A DNA stretch of 64,000 bases. It comes from Cymodocea nodosa (lineage: Eukaryota; Streptophyta; Magnoliopsida; Alismatales; Cymodoceaceae). The notes under the pieces were generated by a model. It made no database searches. It was not told the origin of the DNA and worked only from the letters and a program-made list of their open reading frames with translations. Positions 11,539 to 22,314 of the stretch are shown piece by piece. Position 1 is the stretch's first letter. Every line of letters begins with the position of its first letter. The translations under genes and the position numbers were made by a program. The DNA lies in contig CM072339.1 in assembly GCA_036874045.1 (NCBI GenBank), positions 10,547,501 through 10,611,500 of the forward strand. Reading direction: 5' to 3'.

Positions 11539-12850
11539 TGTTAGGACCTGATGGCTTACCAGAGGGTGAATGGTAATAATTTGTTTCTTAACAATAAATG
11601 GCTGATTGATAAAGAAAATTAACAAGCACATAATAAAAGTAATATAGACAAGGTTTTTAGGTGGTTCACCACTAACGACTAGTCCACCCCCAAGGGATAC
11701 TTGGCCTTCACTAAACTTTCACAAATTTACAAACACTTGTTTTGAGGTCAAAGCAAGAACCAATCAATCTGATTGAGCTTTTAGGTCATAGCTCCAACCA
11801 ACCTTTCACTAAAGTTTTTTTATTCGTGTACTTCAGTAACCACTTGCTTGAATGTATCAGAGTTGAGTGTGTGGAGAGCTTCTAAGTTTAAGTTTGTATA
11901 TGCTGATGATGATTTGATCTCGAAGACTTTCTTCTATTGAGCTTGGTGTATAGATTTGTATGAACAAAAGCTATCTGACTTTGTTGTCTAATGCTTGTAT
12001 ATATACCATTATGTGTAACGATCATATTTTCTCCTAACAGATGTATTCTACAGTACTTGCTAAAGTTTCAGACCCAAATTTAGTAAGTTACCATTCAGGG
12101 AGGTATTTTAAGATACCCTTTCGATTTTTTGGGTTTTTCGGAGGTTTAACAATGTAACTCTCCGAAGAATACCTGTAACTTAATGAAGAGTCACTTAAGT
12201 TCTTTTGCCACGTAGGACTTTAAGTCATACACATGTGGTGTTATAAGATCGTATACTTGTAATTATAACTCACCAAAATGTTCTTGACTATCGGATAGTT
12301 AGCTACAATAACCCTCTAATTTCCTTCTTTAAGGTTCCGACTACTTTCTTATTTCGGCATGTGCATAATAGGATAATTTAAGTTTCAGATACTTAAATCT
12401 GTAACCTATTGAAACTTCTTGTTTTTTGGATAGTTAACTTTCTAACTTTCTAAAAAGCCTTTTAAACATCTGTTTTGAATTTCTACACGTGGGAAATTCA
12501 CTAACTTAAGTTTCGGATAATTGGCTTTCCTAACCTTTCAAAATTCTTGACCTTTCGGATAGTTAGCGCCTTAACTCTTTGATCATTCAGTCAACTTCCT
12601 TTAAAATCCTTCCGAAGACCTTTTATTTTCGGATATTACTCTTCTAACTATCCAATAGTGCTTTGGCTACTTTGAACTGATTCTTCAGATACTTAAACCT
12701 ATAACTGTCTGATTTTCCTATGGCTCTATAGTAGTAATTTTTGAACTATTTGCATCGACTTCTATTCTTTTGCTGAACTGATATACCTAAGAAATACAAT
12801 TTGATTCCTCACATTGATTTTTGCATTATCAAAATCTAGAAGTCCTTTCA
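11539..12850 (-). repeat. B 5' LTR (1312 bp)
   Basis: It is bounded by TGAAAGGACC at 12850 and GGTCCTAACA at 11539. The U3-side half (about 12060-12780) is packed with copies of a motif around CGGATAGTTA and its complement TAACTATCCG, with variants such as CGGAGGTTTAAC. The pairs can fold as hairpins. The same motif fills the probable solo LTR at 32131-33100 and parts of the gypsy LTRs. A 49-bp piece of this LTR start recurs at 46924-46972. Confidence 0.9.
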
Positions 12851-13962
12851 ACATCCTCTAAAAAGTCTATAGTATGTAAGGACATTTCTAACTCTTCAAA
12901 CATTTTTGGTTTGAAAATATTTAATTGAGTATCCTCATTACCATATGCTAATTTCATTATTCTAGTTTTACAATTTATAACAACCCCTGACGTTACTAAA
13001 AATGGCATTCTCAAAATTAAAGATGTATCATGATTCTAATGCTTAATTTGTTGAGAATCTAAAATCACAATATCAATAAGATATATGAAGTTTTTGATTT
13101 TAATTAGGACATTTTCTATTTTTCTTCTAGGGTATCTTATACTTCTATCTGTTAATTGAATGACAGTCCTAGTAGGGATTAAGCCTTCTAATTTTAAAGA
13201 TGCAAATATATCACTAGGCATAACATTTATACCTACACCTAGGTCTATTAAGGTTCTTTCTAGAATGGTATTTCTTATAGTGCATGATACAACAAGGATT
13301 CCTGGATCAGATAACTTTTTAGGAATCTAAGGTAGAAATTTAGCACAAGGTGGCATTTTCTGTAATAAGTCTAACAAAGGAATGTTAACTTGTACTTTTT
13401 CAAAAATTTCTCTAATTTTTTCTTATTTTTTAGGAAATGTTTGTTGTAATCTTTCAGGATAGGGTGTTAATAATTGTAACTTACAAGATTCTTTTTCTTT
13501 CTTTTCACTCCTTTGATCATTTTTAGTCTCACTTTTAGATTTAAATTTTTCTTCATTGACTTCTAAGTTTTTAGATATTACTTATTCATTGTCATTTTGA
13601 ATTTTGTTCTTACTTAGCTCCACTTTGCTTTCTTTTTGAATTTTTGGTGGTATATTAGTTCCAAATCTTAATATTATACATACATCTTCTAGATTTTCAT
13701 TATTTTCATAATGTTTTTGTATTTCATTTTCTTGACTTCGATTTTCTATTGTTTCTAGTTTTAAATTACATTCTTTAACTACTATTTCATTGATATTTTC
13801 TTTTATCTGTATGTCTTACAAATTATGTAGATCTTCAACATTAAAGTTTTTATTTGTGTTTTCATTTTGCATAACTTGTAATTTCATTGTTAATTCATCC
13901 AATGCTTTTAATTTTCTTTCTAGATCATTTAGTCCCATTGCATTCAATTTTTGATCAATTTT
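12851..13962 (-). pseudogene. G1 gypsy linker and aspartic protease
   Basis: On the - strand from 13962: a Lys/Glu/Asn-rich segment with likely coiled-coil (LERKLKALDELTMKLQ), an acidic linker, then the conserved block VQVNIPLLDLLQKMPPCAKF, which in Athila/Tat elements precedes protease. It continues with DPGILVVSCTI and the protease core LIDLGVGINVMP, where the canonical D-S/L-G-A reads DLGVG, then QLTDRSIRYPR. Stops lie at 13036 and at several linker sites. It ends at 12851, where copia B begins. No capsid domain is present upstream of the protease. The right edge abuts the + strand LTR of G2. Confidence 0.85.
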
Positions 13963-14778
13963 TTTTTAGAATGAAAAAGTGCATAATATTTAGCTTATCA
14001 TATAAGAATTAAGCCATTATGTTATTATTGCACTGTTATATACTTTAATGAAAGAATTTGCATAATTTTAGGGAATTATTGTTAATTTAGAACATTTTTG
14101 AACTATCGGTGAATTACAGGTTGTGAAATTCTTAAGTATCTGAATTTTCTGTTATTTTAGAGAGTTATATTGCATGTACCGGATAGTTATGTTTAATTGC
14201 TTAAAGAATATCTTATTATTTCTTGGAGTACACGTGTTGAAACATTAATGCATGACTTAAGTGGATTTTTGGTAAGTTATCTATTAACTATCCAAAATGC
14301 ATTTAGGCTTCGAATAGTTAGGTTCGTAAGTATCCGAAATATCGGAACTTGTTAAGTTAGAATTATGCACGTGTTGAATTTAAATGCTTTAGTATATCAT
14401 ATGAGATGCACATGTTTAACTCGTTAAGTTAGTATAACTGTACACGTTGAGTTACATGAATATACACTAAGGTAACACGTTATGTTAGCAGCTTATTTCT
14501 TTATTGCACGTGTTTTATAATTAAATCAACGAAGTAAGTCCGTTGAGTTATCTATAACTCCACGGACCATTTATTTTCTAATATGCCATTGTAGCAGTTA
14601 TAGAAATAGGACAATCGAAGGAAAACCACGATTGCACGTATCACGCAGGAATTCACTCGTGGAAGGAAGAAGAAATCACTATCATTGATATGAATGAAGG
14701 AAATCCAATCGATCATCTAAGCAGAAGTAGTTACTGCTGAAAGAAATATAAAAGAAGAGGAGAAAAACAAAGAAAGTG
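13963..14778 (+). repeat. G2 5' LTR, first part only
   Basis: It begins at TTTTTAGAATGAAAAAGTGC, matching the LTR start TGTTTAGAATG with the TG lost. It then follows the LTR of G3 (29593 backwards) through the CGGATAGTTA-type motifs, the CACGTG-rich stretch and one CGTTGAGTTA hairpin at about 14540-14572. It stops at about the middle of the LTR, where the sequence switches to a Sirevirus ORF fragment at about 14779. Confidence 0.82.
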
Positions 14779-15452
14779 TGGTTTGTATAAGGAAACAAAG
14801 TCTTTTGAACAAGGAAAATCAGATGAAAATTTATTTCCAAAGGACAATGTATGTCTAGACATTGTACTTTATTGTGCATCTGATAAACTCATCAGTTCCG
14901 AACACACTAAAACTAATGAAGATAATGAGACTTTATTTTCCCTTGCTAGAAAGCTTGAGAAGAAATCCAAGTCAAATATGAGCTCAAATTTTTCTATTAG
15001 TACAAGTCCTGATGATGCAGAAATTGACAAATCAGAGCATCAGGCACCTGACATTGAACAAGTTATTGCAGATATAATTGACAATGTTGAGGCAGTAACT
15101 AGTTCAAAGGCTGACTTGTCTAGAGTAGCAGATATTGAAATTGTTAAGACTCCAGAAGAGCTAAAAGTTAACCAGCCTTCTAAGAAATCTATAGAAGCAG
15201 AGTCTGAGAATTCACAGCATGAATCAATGGAATTATCTGTTGAACAAAATGAACAATTACAGACATATACACCGGTTGTAGAATTTGTGGAAAAATTGTA
15301 CTCTGAACATTCTATAGAGACTGAACAGATGAATGCTAAGCATATTGACAATGTTCCTAACACTGTTGAAGCTGAAGAATCAAGCTTACCTGAGCAACTT
15401 CAAGATAATATTTTGGAAGAGGAACAACATGACATTCATTTTGAAGAAGATG
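14779..15452 (+). pseudogene. Sirevirus third-ORF fragment captured inside gypsy G2
   Basis: From YKETKSFEQGKSDE to FEEDV this open frame follows codons about 205-430 of the S2 third ORF (53137 onward) with few differences at DNA and protein level. It has no stop. It is acidic (many Glu, Asp, Ser, Gln), without recognisable domain or membrane segment. Left of it is gypsy LTR, right of it the gypsy integrase-ORF3 spacer, both in + orientation. The open frame then runs on into gypsy spacer sequence up to 15583, which has no coding meaning. The simplest reading is a template switch between copia and gypsy RNAs or a repair insertion. Confidence 0.85.
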
Positions 15453-15972
15453 TATCGAAGTATAGTATCAGTTCAACCGATAGAGAGAAAAAAAAGAAAG
15501 AAATTTTTTTTGGTTCAACCGAGGAATATAACAGTTCGATCGAAATTTTAAAATGTTGGAAAATTAAGAGTCGGTTAGACTAGAAATTCTTCAGTCTTGA
15601 TCGAAGTAAAAATTATTATTGTAAGTATTTTTATTATATATAATTTTCAAAAAGTCCGTTGAGTTACACTTAACTCAACGAACTTACTCCATTGAGTCTA
15701 GGATAAGTTAACGAACTTACCCCGTTGAGTTAACTATAACTCAATGGAGTACTGTAGTTAAGTCTACGAACTAAGTTCGTGGAGTTAACTGTAATTTCAC
15801 GGATGAGAGAGCGAGAGTTTTGCATGGGAAATGACCTAATTACCTGCTTAAACATAGGGCTTATTTATACTAAATTTAGGGTTTGGGGGCATTATCTGCA
15901 GAATCATTTAGAATATATAACAGTAGAGATCAAAGTGATTCTATTCCGTTTCATAACTCCATGATGAGAAAG
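15453..15972 (+). promoter_or_regulatory. G2 spacer with two hairpin module types before ORF3
   Basis: No gene. 15460-15600 carries GGTTCAACCGA-type modules; 15655-15805 carries four to five modules with CGTTGAGTTA/TAACTCAACG arms. 15806-15972 is a leader conserved with G1 (5850-6000) and ends at the ORF3 ATG. The order matches G1 and G3. Confidence 0.6.
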
Positions 15973-18188
15973 ATGACACCAGAATTCTAAGAGGATGTTG
16001 TTGACACGTCAGAATTTCTTAAAGATATAGAAGATTGACACACAAGGCAGAAAATTAGAAATACGACGAGGTAAAAAGAGCTACAAAAGGTAGAATCTGA
16101 CATTTTCTACTGGAGGAAAGTATTATTAGATTTAGGTATACAAATACCTCAGATTATAGAAACAATAATCAAAGTGGCTACGAAAGTTGCTATAAACAGA
16201 GAAAGACGAATTAGGCCAAATAACGAAGTTGCCCTAGAATTGATCCTACGTAAGTCTCGACTCTAGTTCAAAAGATGCATAGGTAGATGGGCTCAGCGGG
16301 CAATCTGAGAGCAACAAATGAAAGAAAATGAAGAACAGGTAACTAAAGACCTATCCTTGAGGAACAGTAGCCCAGACCTTCAGTTCCACCACCAAGGCCA
16401 TTAGAAAGAGCAGCAATTTTGGGGCCTTCTACTAAGGAAGAATTAAGAGAATTTCAAGAACTAGTTCAAATAGAAAAAGACCAAGGAGAACCAGAAGAGT
16501 TGGTAGTAGCTATAGCACATTTGGTGTTTGATGTACGGTGCAAAAAGAGGGCTGGAGAAAAGTTGAAAGCCTAATACAAAATTAAAATTGAACAGCATCA
16601 AGAAGCTATTGCCAAACCTATTGTAAGAGGAGTTGAAGCTGGTCCTTTGAGACCAACAATTTTAGAAAAAGTTAAATAGGAAGAGTGAGTACTTGTGGCT
16701 CAAAGGTCTGTAGAGCCTATTTTTGTAGATTTAATCTCAGAAGAAGAAGAGGAAGACCAGACACAATTAATCAGAAGAAGGAAAGGAAAATAGATAGTAC
16801 TTGAACATCAAGAAGAGATTAAATCTGAGATGTAAATATTAGTAGGGCCTGTAGAGCAAATTTTTGTAAACCTACTATCTAATTCTGAGGAGCAGGAGCA
16901 ACAACAACAAGAGCAAAGAGAAGAAGAAAAATAGGCTGAAACTAATTTGCATCCTGTACAAATAGAAATTAGGGTAGAAGCTAATTTGCTCGTAACTCTA
17001 TCCCAATCTGTCACAAAATCAAAAAGAATAGTGACAATGCAGTTTGGTAGTCAAGAGCAAGAAAAAAGAGAGGAAACTGAACAAGAAGCTGAACAAATAC
17101 AAATGGAACAAAAAAGAAATAACTCGACAGATTCCACTGAAGAGCAAAGAACTCTTCAGCAAATTTTGTAAAGAATTCAAGACAGAGTGGAGAGTTCTAC
17201 CAGCTCACCACTACAGACAAAAGCAGAAGTAAAAATGCAGGAATCTCTAAAGCATTTTCAGTCTATTCAAGTTCAGCACATGGAAGAGGAAGTTCAAGAA
17301 CAAACCCCTTTGGAGCAACAAATTCACATTCCTAACCCAACTGAAGCAACAGTTTTGAATGAAGTACACTTTTGGAGTTAGGAAGCATATAATAAATACC
17401 AAGAGATTAGGGGTTATGATAGTATATATAGTAGACTAGTAAATTGAGACAGTATGTAGGAAATTAATGATTTATTTGAGTTTCAAGGTATACTGTAGTT
17501 TATTTCTCAACAAAGAGGGCATGCAATATATGAGAATCTAGTGCCCTACTTTTATGCAAACTTAAGAGAAGGAGAAAGAGGATTAATTTCCAACGTGGAG
17601 TAACTTGATGTACAAATAACATCAGAGCTTCTCCACAACATTTTAGGATTGAAGAATGAGGGATTAGAAATTCTGGAAAGCACAACTGCAGTCAAGTGGA
17701 TAGAATAGATAATAAAGGATTGTTTAGCTATCAATCTTGGTGTGCTATTATTAAATAGACTGAAGCACTTAAATGATAAAACACACATGATAGATAACAT
17801 TTTGATTAAGATTGTCTACCAACAACAAGGCCATGATATAGAACTGAGTCAATTTGTCAAATGGGCCACATATGTAGTTGTGAACATAATTCAGATAAAT
17901 TGGTTTGCTATTTTTATGTCCAAGTTGAGAATAGTAAATAAGAAACTATTTTATGGAGATTTGATTCTACTACTGATGGTGGATAGTATTGACTTCACGA
18001 AATGGACATCTAAAAAGATAAAATCAAGAGCCATTTCAGTGAAGGAATACAGAAACTACAATTATGCTGCTGTTGAGATTGCTGAACCTTCTAGAGGCAT
18101 TATATGAGCTATAGAGAGGATAAACCAATTAGAGCAACAATTAAAAAAACTCCAGAAGGAAGTAGATGAACTTAGGAAGAAAGATTAA
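15973..18188 (+). pseudogene. G2 ORF3, large unidentified third ORF
   Basis: From ATG at 15973 (MTPEF then a stop) to TAA at 18186-18188, about 740 codons with many TAG/TAA and at least one frameshift. Visible parts are: an N-terminal helical region (VALELILRKSRL), a GPSTKEELREF segment, a long Glu/Gln-rich middle, a conserved globular part (YENLVPYFYANL, LLHNILGLKNEG, KLFYGDLI, DFTKWTSKK) at about 17530-18060, and a C-terminal coiled coil (QLEQQLKKLQKEVDELRKKD). The globular part resembles what is annotated as putative plant transposon protein domains; that is from memory. The third ORF of copia S2 is clearly related. Function unknown; no membrane segment, so an envelope role is unlikely. 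Confidence 0.75.
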
Positions 18189-19170
18189 ATTGTATTGTTT
18201 GTCTACTTGTATTTATTTGTATGAAAAATATCTGATTGATTGTAATGTAAATTATTCATATAAATGAATGTATGTTTTTAAGATGTTTTTGCATTTATGT
18301 TTGAGAATGATGTAATGGATGAACTATCTTGAATATTATATAATTGTTTGAACAAGATGCAAGACTGTTTAAAAGATTTACAAATTTGCTGAATGATAGG
18401 ATTAAATGCAAGATAACTAGTTAATGCTTGAAAATATCTGCATGCTGCAAAGTAAAATATAAATTCTGCATAACATGAAATGAACTGCAAGTTAAATATA
18501 CATATCATGATAAGATTTAAATGAGTTTTAATAAGAACACTGCAGTAATGACATGTATTTAACTTTATTTAAGTTGACAAAACGCAAGAGAGAAAAAAAA
18601 ATATAGAAGTTAATACGAGGAGTAAGTTTTAGAAATTTGCCAAGTGTTAACTCAACGAAATAAGTTCGTTGAGTTAACCTTAACTCCATGAGGTCAATAA
18701 ATAATATGAGGTCACTCTGTTGAGCTATCTGTAACTCAACGAAGTTAGTCTATGGAGTTAGCAATAGTAACCGAAGCTAGTCTATTGAGTTAATTGTAAT
18801 TCAATGAGGTTAATTCATGGATTAAGCTAAATGGTTATTCTTTTAGCCATGAACGAAACTTCATAGGTTTAGCGATTAATGAAATTTGAAATTAGAAGTT
18901 GAACACATATCCATAAAAATAGGAACCATACTGCACGTTACAAGACACGTTCTTGCAACGAGATTCATATGCTTTATAGACGTGCATTATAAATATAGAA
19001 TAGCATGTATTTACGAGTTACCAGCACTTTTGAAAGAAAAGAAAATTCATTGGGGAGTTGAAAGGAGAAGCAGCTGATTCAACTTCATCCGTCAACAACT
19101 ATTTACTGAATATAAACTTTAGACTGGTATGTAATTAATCTTCTACTATTTTACTTTATGTTAAGAGTTT
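18189..19170 (+). promoter_or_regulatory. G2 ORF3-capsid spacer with hairpin modules
   Basis: No gene. AT-rich tail after ORF3, then hairpin modules at about 18650-18830, then a conserved leader (18840-19170) ending at the capsid ATG. The same succession is found in G3, G4 and G5. Confidence 0.6.
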
Positions 19171-20345
19171 ATGAGCACATGGATTCGTTCTCTTAGCACT
19201 AAGCGATTAGTAAGAACACCTACATAGGATTACTCAACACAAAGACGTACTGAAATATTTTTTGAATTGGACTTTTAACGAAATCCTTAGGGGTGTAGCT
19301 AACCTTTCTTTAAAAGAGAATGAAGATATGGCTACTCTAGTAGAGACACCATTAGGGGAGAATCTGTATCCTGAATTAGTTGATGAACCTTCATGTATTC
19401 GATTGTCAAACTTTGAGGGAGATAGGTTTGAATTGAAATCTAATTATATTAGTCAATTGCTACATTTTCATAGATTAGAAAGAGAGGATGCCTATTATTT
19501 CCTTGGAGAATTTAATGAAGTTTGTCAAATAATGAAAATGTTGAACATGAGTATAGATGCTATTAAACTTAGATATATCCCTTTTGCTTTAAAAGACATC
19601 TAAGAGATGGTTATATACTCTGTCACCTGATTCAATTTCTGCATGGACTGAATTTTGCTCTATTTTTCTGGAAAAATATTATCCAACACATCAAATGATT
19701 AAAAAGAAAAAGGAAATATTAATGTGTAACCAAAAATAGGGAGAATCATTCTAGAAATATTTTGAAAGATTTAAAGATTTACTAACTCAATGCCCACATC
19801 ATGCTATGAGTAAAGTACAATTAATAGGTATAATTTATGAAGGCATAGATGTTTCAACAAAATCTTTATTAGAATGTACTTGTCAGAATGAATTTTTAAA
19901 ACTGTGTAGTGAAGAAGCATGAGCATATTTAGAAAACTTTGCAAAAAGAACTACATAGTGGGAAAACTCTGCTGAAGCTATTATAGATAAAAGAATATTA
20001 CCAAGGGGAATGCATGAAATAGATTCAAGCACTACGCTTGAAGTTAAATTAACTGAATTAACAAAGAAAATAGAAGAGTTATCATTAAATCAAAAGTTAG
20101 CAGAAAAGAATGCAAATGTTAATGATTTAGATATAATTTATGCTAGAAACCAGAAAGATAACTTTGGAAATTCTTATAACCTTAATTAGAGAAGTCATCC
20201 GAGGTTATCTTAGAGAAACAACAATTTCTAGGGAGGAGAAAATATAAATGACAAAAATATAAGTTATGAAGCTTTAATTGAACAAGGATCTAGAATAGAG
20301 AAATTAGAAAAGATAATCTAACAATTAAACAATCATCTAGATCTT
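19171..20345 (+). pseudogene. G2 capsid-type gag, 3' truncated
   Basis: ATG at 19171 opens with MSTWIRSLSTKRLVRTP, shared by the other copies. It continues through the gag core (CIRLSNFEGDRFELK, EDAYYFLGEFNE, RYIPFALKD), breaks at about 19600 by a small deletion, then resumes (FCSIFLEKYYPTH, RFKDLLTQCPHH). It is the capsid domain of Athila/Tat gag (retrotransposon gag family), which would assemble the particle shell. Many TAG codons replace Gln or Trp codons of the G3 copy. It ends at 20345, where the - strand 3' LTR of G3 begins. Confidence 0.88.
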
Positions 20346-20580
20346 GTATATGGAGGATACTTAAGAATTTCACAGCCTGCAACTTACCGACAGTTCATAA
20401 ATGTACTAAATTAACATTAATTCCCTAAAATTAAGCAGATTCTTCAATTAAAGCATATAACAGTGCAATTATAACATAATAGCTTAATTCTCATATGATA
20501 AGCTAAATATTATGCAATTAACCATCATTTAACCGTTAATAATATGCACTTTTTCATTCTAAACACTTCCCCCATACCTA
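20346..20580 (-). repeat. G3 PPT and truncated 3' LTR
   Basis: On the - strand AGGTATGGGGGAAG (20580-20566) is followed by TGTTTAGAATGAAAAAGTGC at 20565, the LTR start. Only about 220 bp of LTR remain before the junction with + strand G2 capsid sequence at 20345/20346. Confidence 0.85.
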
Positions 20581-22314
20581 AATTTTACTAGTCCCTTAGC
20601 AAACTAAGATCTAATTAATTGGTCTTTCAAAAAGTGCTAGAATTAATTCTTCCTCTTTTGTTTTTTTTCTTCTGTTCAGCATAAACATATATTCTGTATT
20701 TTTCAGTAATCAACTTGCAAAGATATTTAGAATATATGTAAATTACGTACAAAGTATATCATCTTCATATAGGTGTTAATTATATTATCGTTTGTTCTTC
20801 TTTTCATCATCTGTAATCCTAAATTTTCCAATAAGTTTTCTAGAAGAAATTTCAACAACATACGAATCAAAATACAATCTAATTCAATCTGATTAAGACA
20901 AGTAGAATAAAGAATTGTATTTCCATTAAACAACTTCAAAAGTCAATTCCAGATTCATATTTCAGCAATTCTAGATAACAGAAAATATACTCGATTCATA
21001 AGATATCTATATTTCAGAAAACACTTGTATCTTTTCAGAACAATATATGTTTTTTTTTTTTTTGTACTTTAAAAGTTAATTTGACAATCTTGAATCATAC
21101 AAGAGCTTTCTAATGTACCCATGTAACGACCTTTTAGTCAACAATCCCAGATCTGATCAGGATCTTAGGTTGCCAAATTTTTAGAGTCCTTTTTCAGGTC
21201 AACAATCCTTACATACCTATATGCTCAAGTACAAAAGGCTCGTGATCAAACAAGTCAATAAACTCTCAAAATTTTTTTTTTTTTCATAATAAATGCACAT
21301 ACAAAACAAAGCATTAATCACATACTGTATATGCACGTATTTCATTAATACAGATGCAGTAAAACACCAATCTCATATAATCTTGCTTCTATCATTTATT
21401 AAAAATATGAATCCATAATAATAAGCTCATACTTTATCTGTAGTTTAATAAGATCTACACATAAATCATTCTACAAGTTCAATCAGCCAAAGTAAATGTA
21501 TCTTTCATCATATGTGTTTCATTTAATCTAGAATTCACATCTCAACTCCTTTAGGACTTCAGATAATTTTCTGATTATGCATTAAATATTCTGATTTCAT
21601 TTTAAAATCGTGAAAATGTTAAACTCATGAAATTCAGAAAAATCATAAGATACTATATCTAGACTTGCATAAATAGTAAATTCAATAGCATCTTATATAG
21701 CCTTCTAAATATAGCATTCAAGCAGGTTATAAAAATTTTACAGTCTCCTTTATTGGATAGTTACAGCAAGTTCATAAAAATTTTCAATTCCCTCAAAACT
21801 TTGCAGTACCATTTTAATTCCTTTAATTAACAAACTTACATGGCTGTTACTTTAATTACCTCCCCCCATACCTATATTTTGCATTGTACTCAATGTAAAA
21901 GATTTGACAATAAATACAGTAATTGTAGCAGGCATGAATAAAGTTTTGTTTGATTTAAAATTCATGATAAGTAATTGGTTACATACCTTGTTCCATTTGT
22001 ATCTCTTTCTGCATATTCCGATTTTTGATTCTGAAAAACTTTTCATTCCCACATAAACACAGAATATAAAACAAAATAACATTTAACAGATATTAATAAA
22101 TCAGTGTCTTGTGTGGAACCCAGACTCCTATGCCTTTGGTGGCTCACAAGCAAGCCAGTTGAATTCCCAGAATAGATACCAACAAACTGGATTGATATTT
22201 TGTTTTGTTTGTTTTTTTTTTTATAAAATAAACATGAAAACTTCAAAATTCTTTTTTTTTTTCTTTCTAAAAATAAATGCAGAATACACAACATTAAACA
22301 CACAAAATCACAGC
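20581..22314 (-). other. G3 conserved noncoding tail (block X)
   Basis: No gene. About 1.7 kb between F-box stop and PPT, conserved in G4 (34296-36047) and, for the part at about 20640-21480, in copia S2 (51250-52000). The best conserved core includes GATCACGAGCCTTTTGTACT and CTGATCAGATCTGGGAT on the element strand. A second purine tract (GGTATGGGGGGAGGT, about 21880-21862) lies near the start of this core region, so the block sits between two PPT-like tracts. Small open frames here differ between copies and look accidental. Confidence 0.65.

Larger units (their letters stand above)
7062..12850 (-). mobile_element. B: Ty1/copia element inserted in gypsy G1 pol
   Basis: Read on the - strand it has a 5' LTR (12850-11539), a two-base gap, a PBS, gag, protease, integrase, RT, RNase H, a PPT (about 7102-7085) and a 3' LTR cut to 23 bp. 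The LTR termini are TGAAAGGACC and GGTCCTAACA, an imperfect inverted repeat. Gypsy protease lies on one side and gypsy integrase on the other, both on the - strand, so B sits within G1 pol and the gypsy RT is lost. I could not identify a target duplication because the 3' LTR is truncated. No third ORF follows pol, unlike S2. Confidence 0.9.

Noticed and set aside
15040-15363. Antisense open frame of 107 codons, repeated at 53391-53714
   Set aside because: It is the mirror of the acidic Sirevirus ORF (Glu-rich sense gives Ser/Cys-rich antisense). Both copies derive from one sequence, so conservation says nothing about coding.
15973-18188. Reassignment of TAG to Gln as an expression mechanism
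   Set aside because: TAG sites often coincide with Gln, but TAA and TGA at Gln/Trp codons and frameshifts occur as well, and other copies keep the sense codon. Decay explains it.
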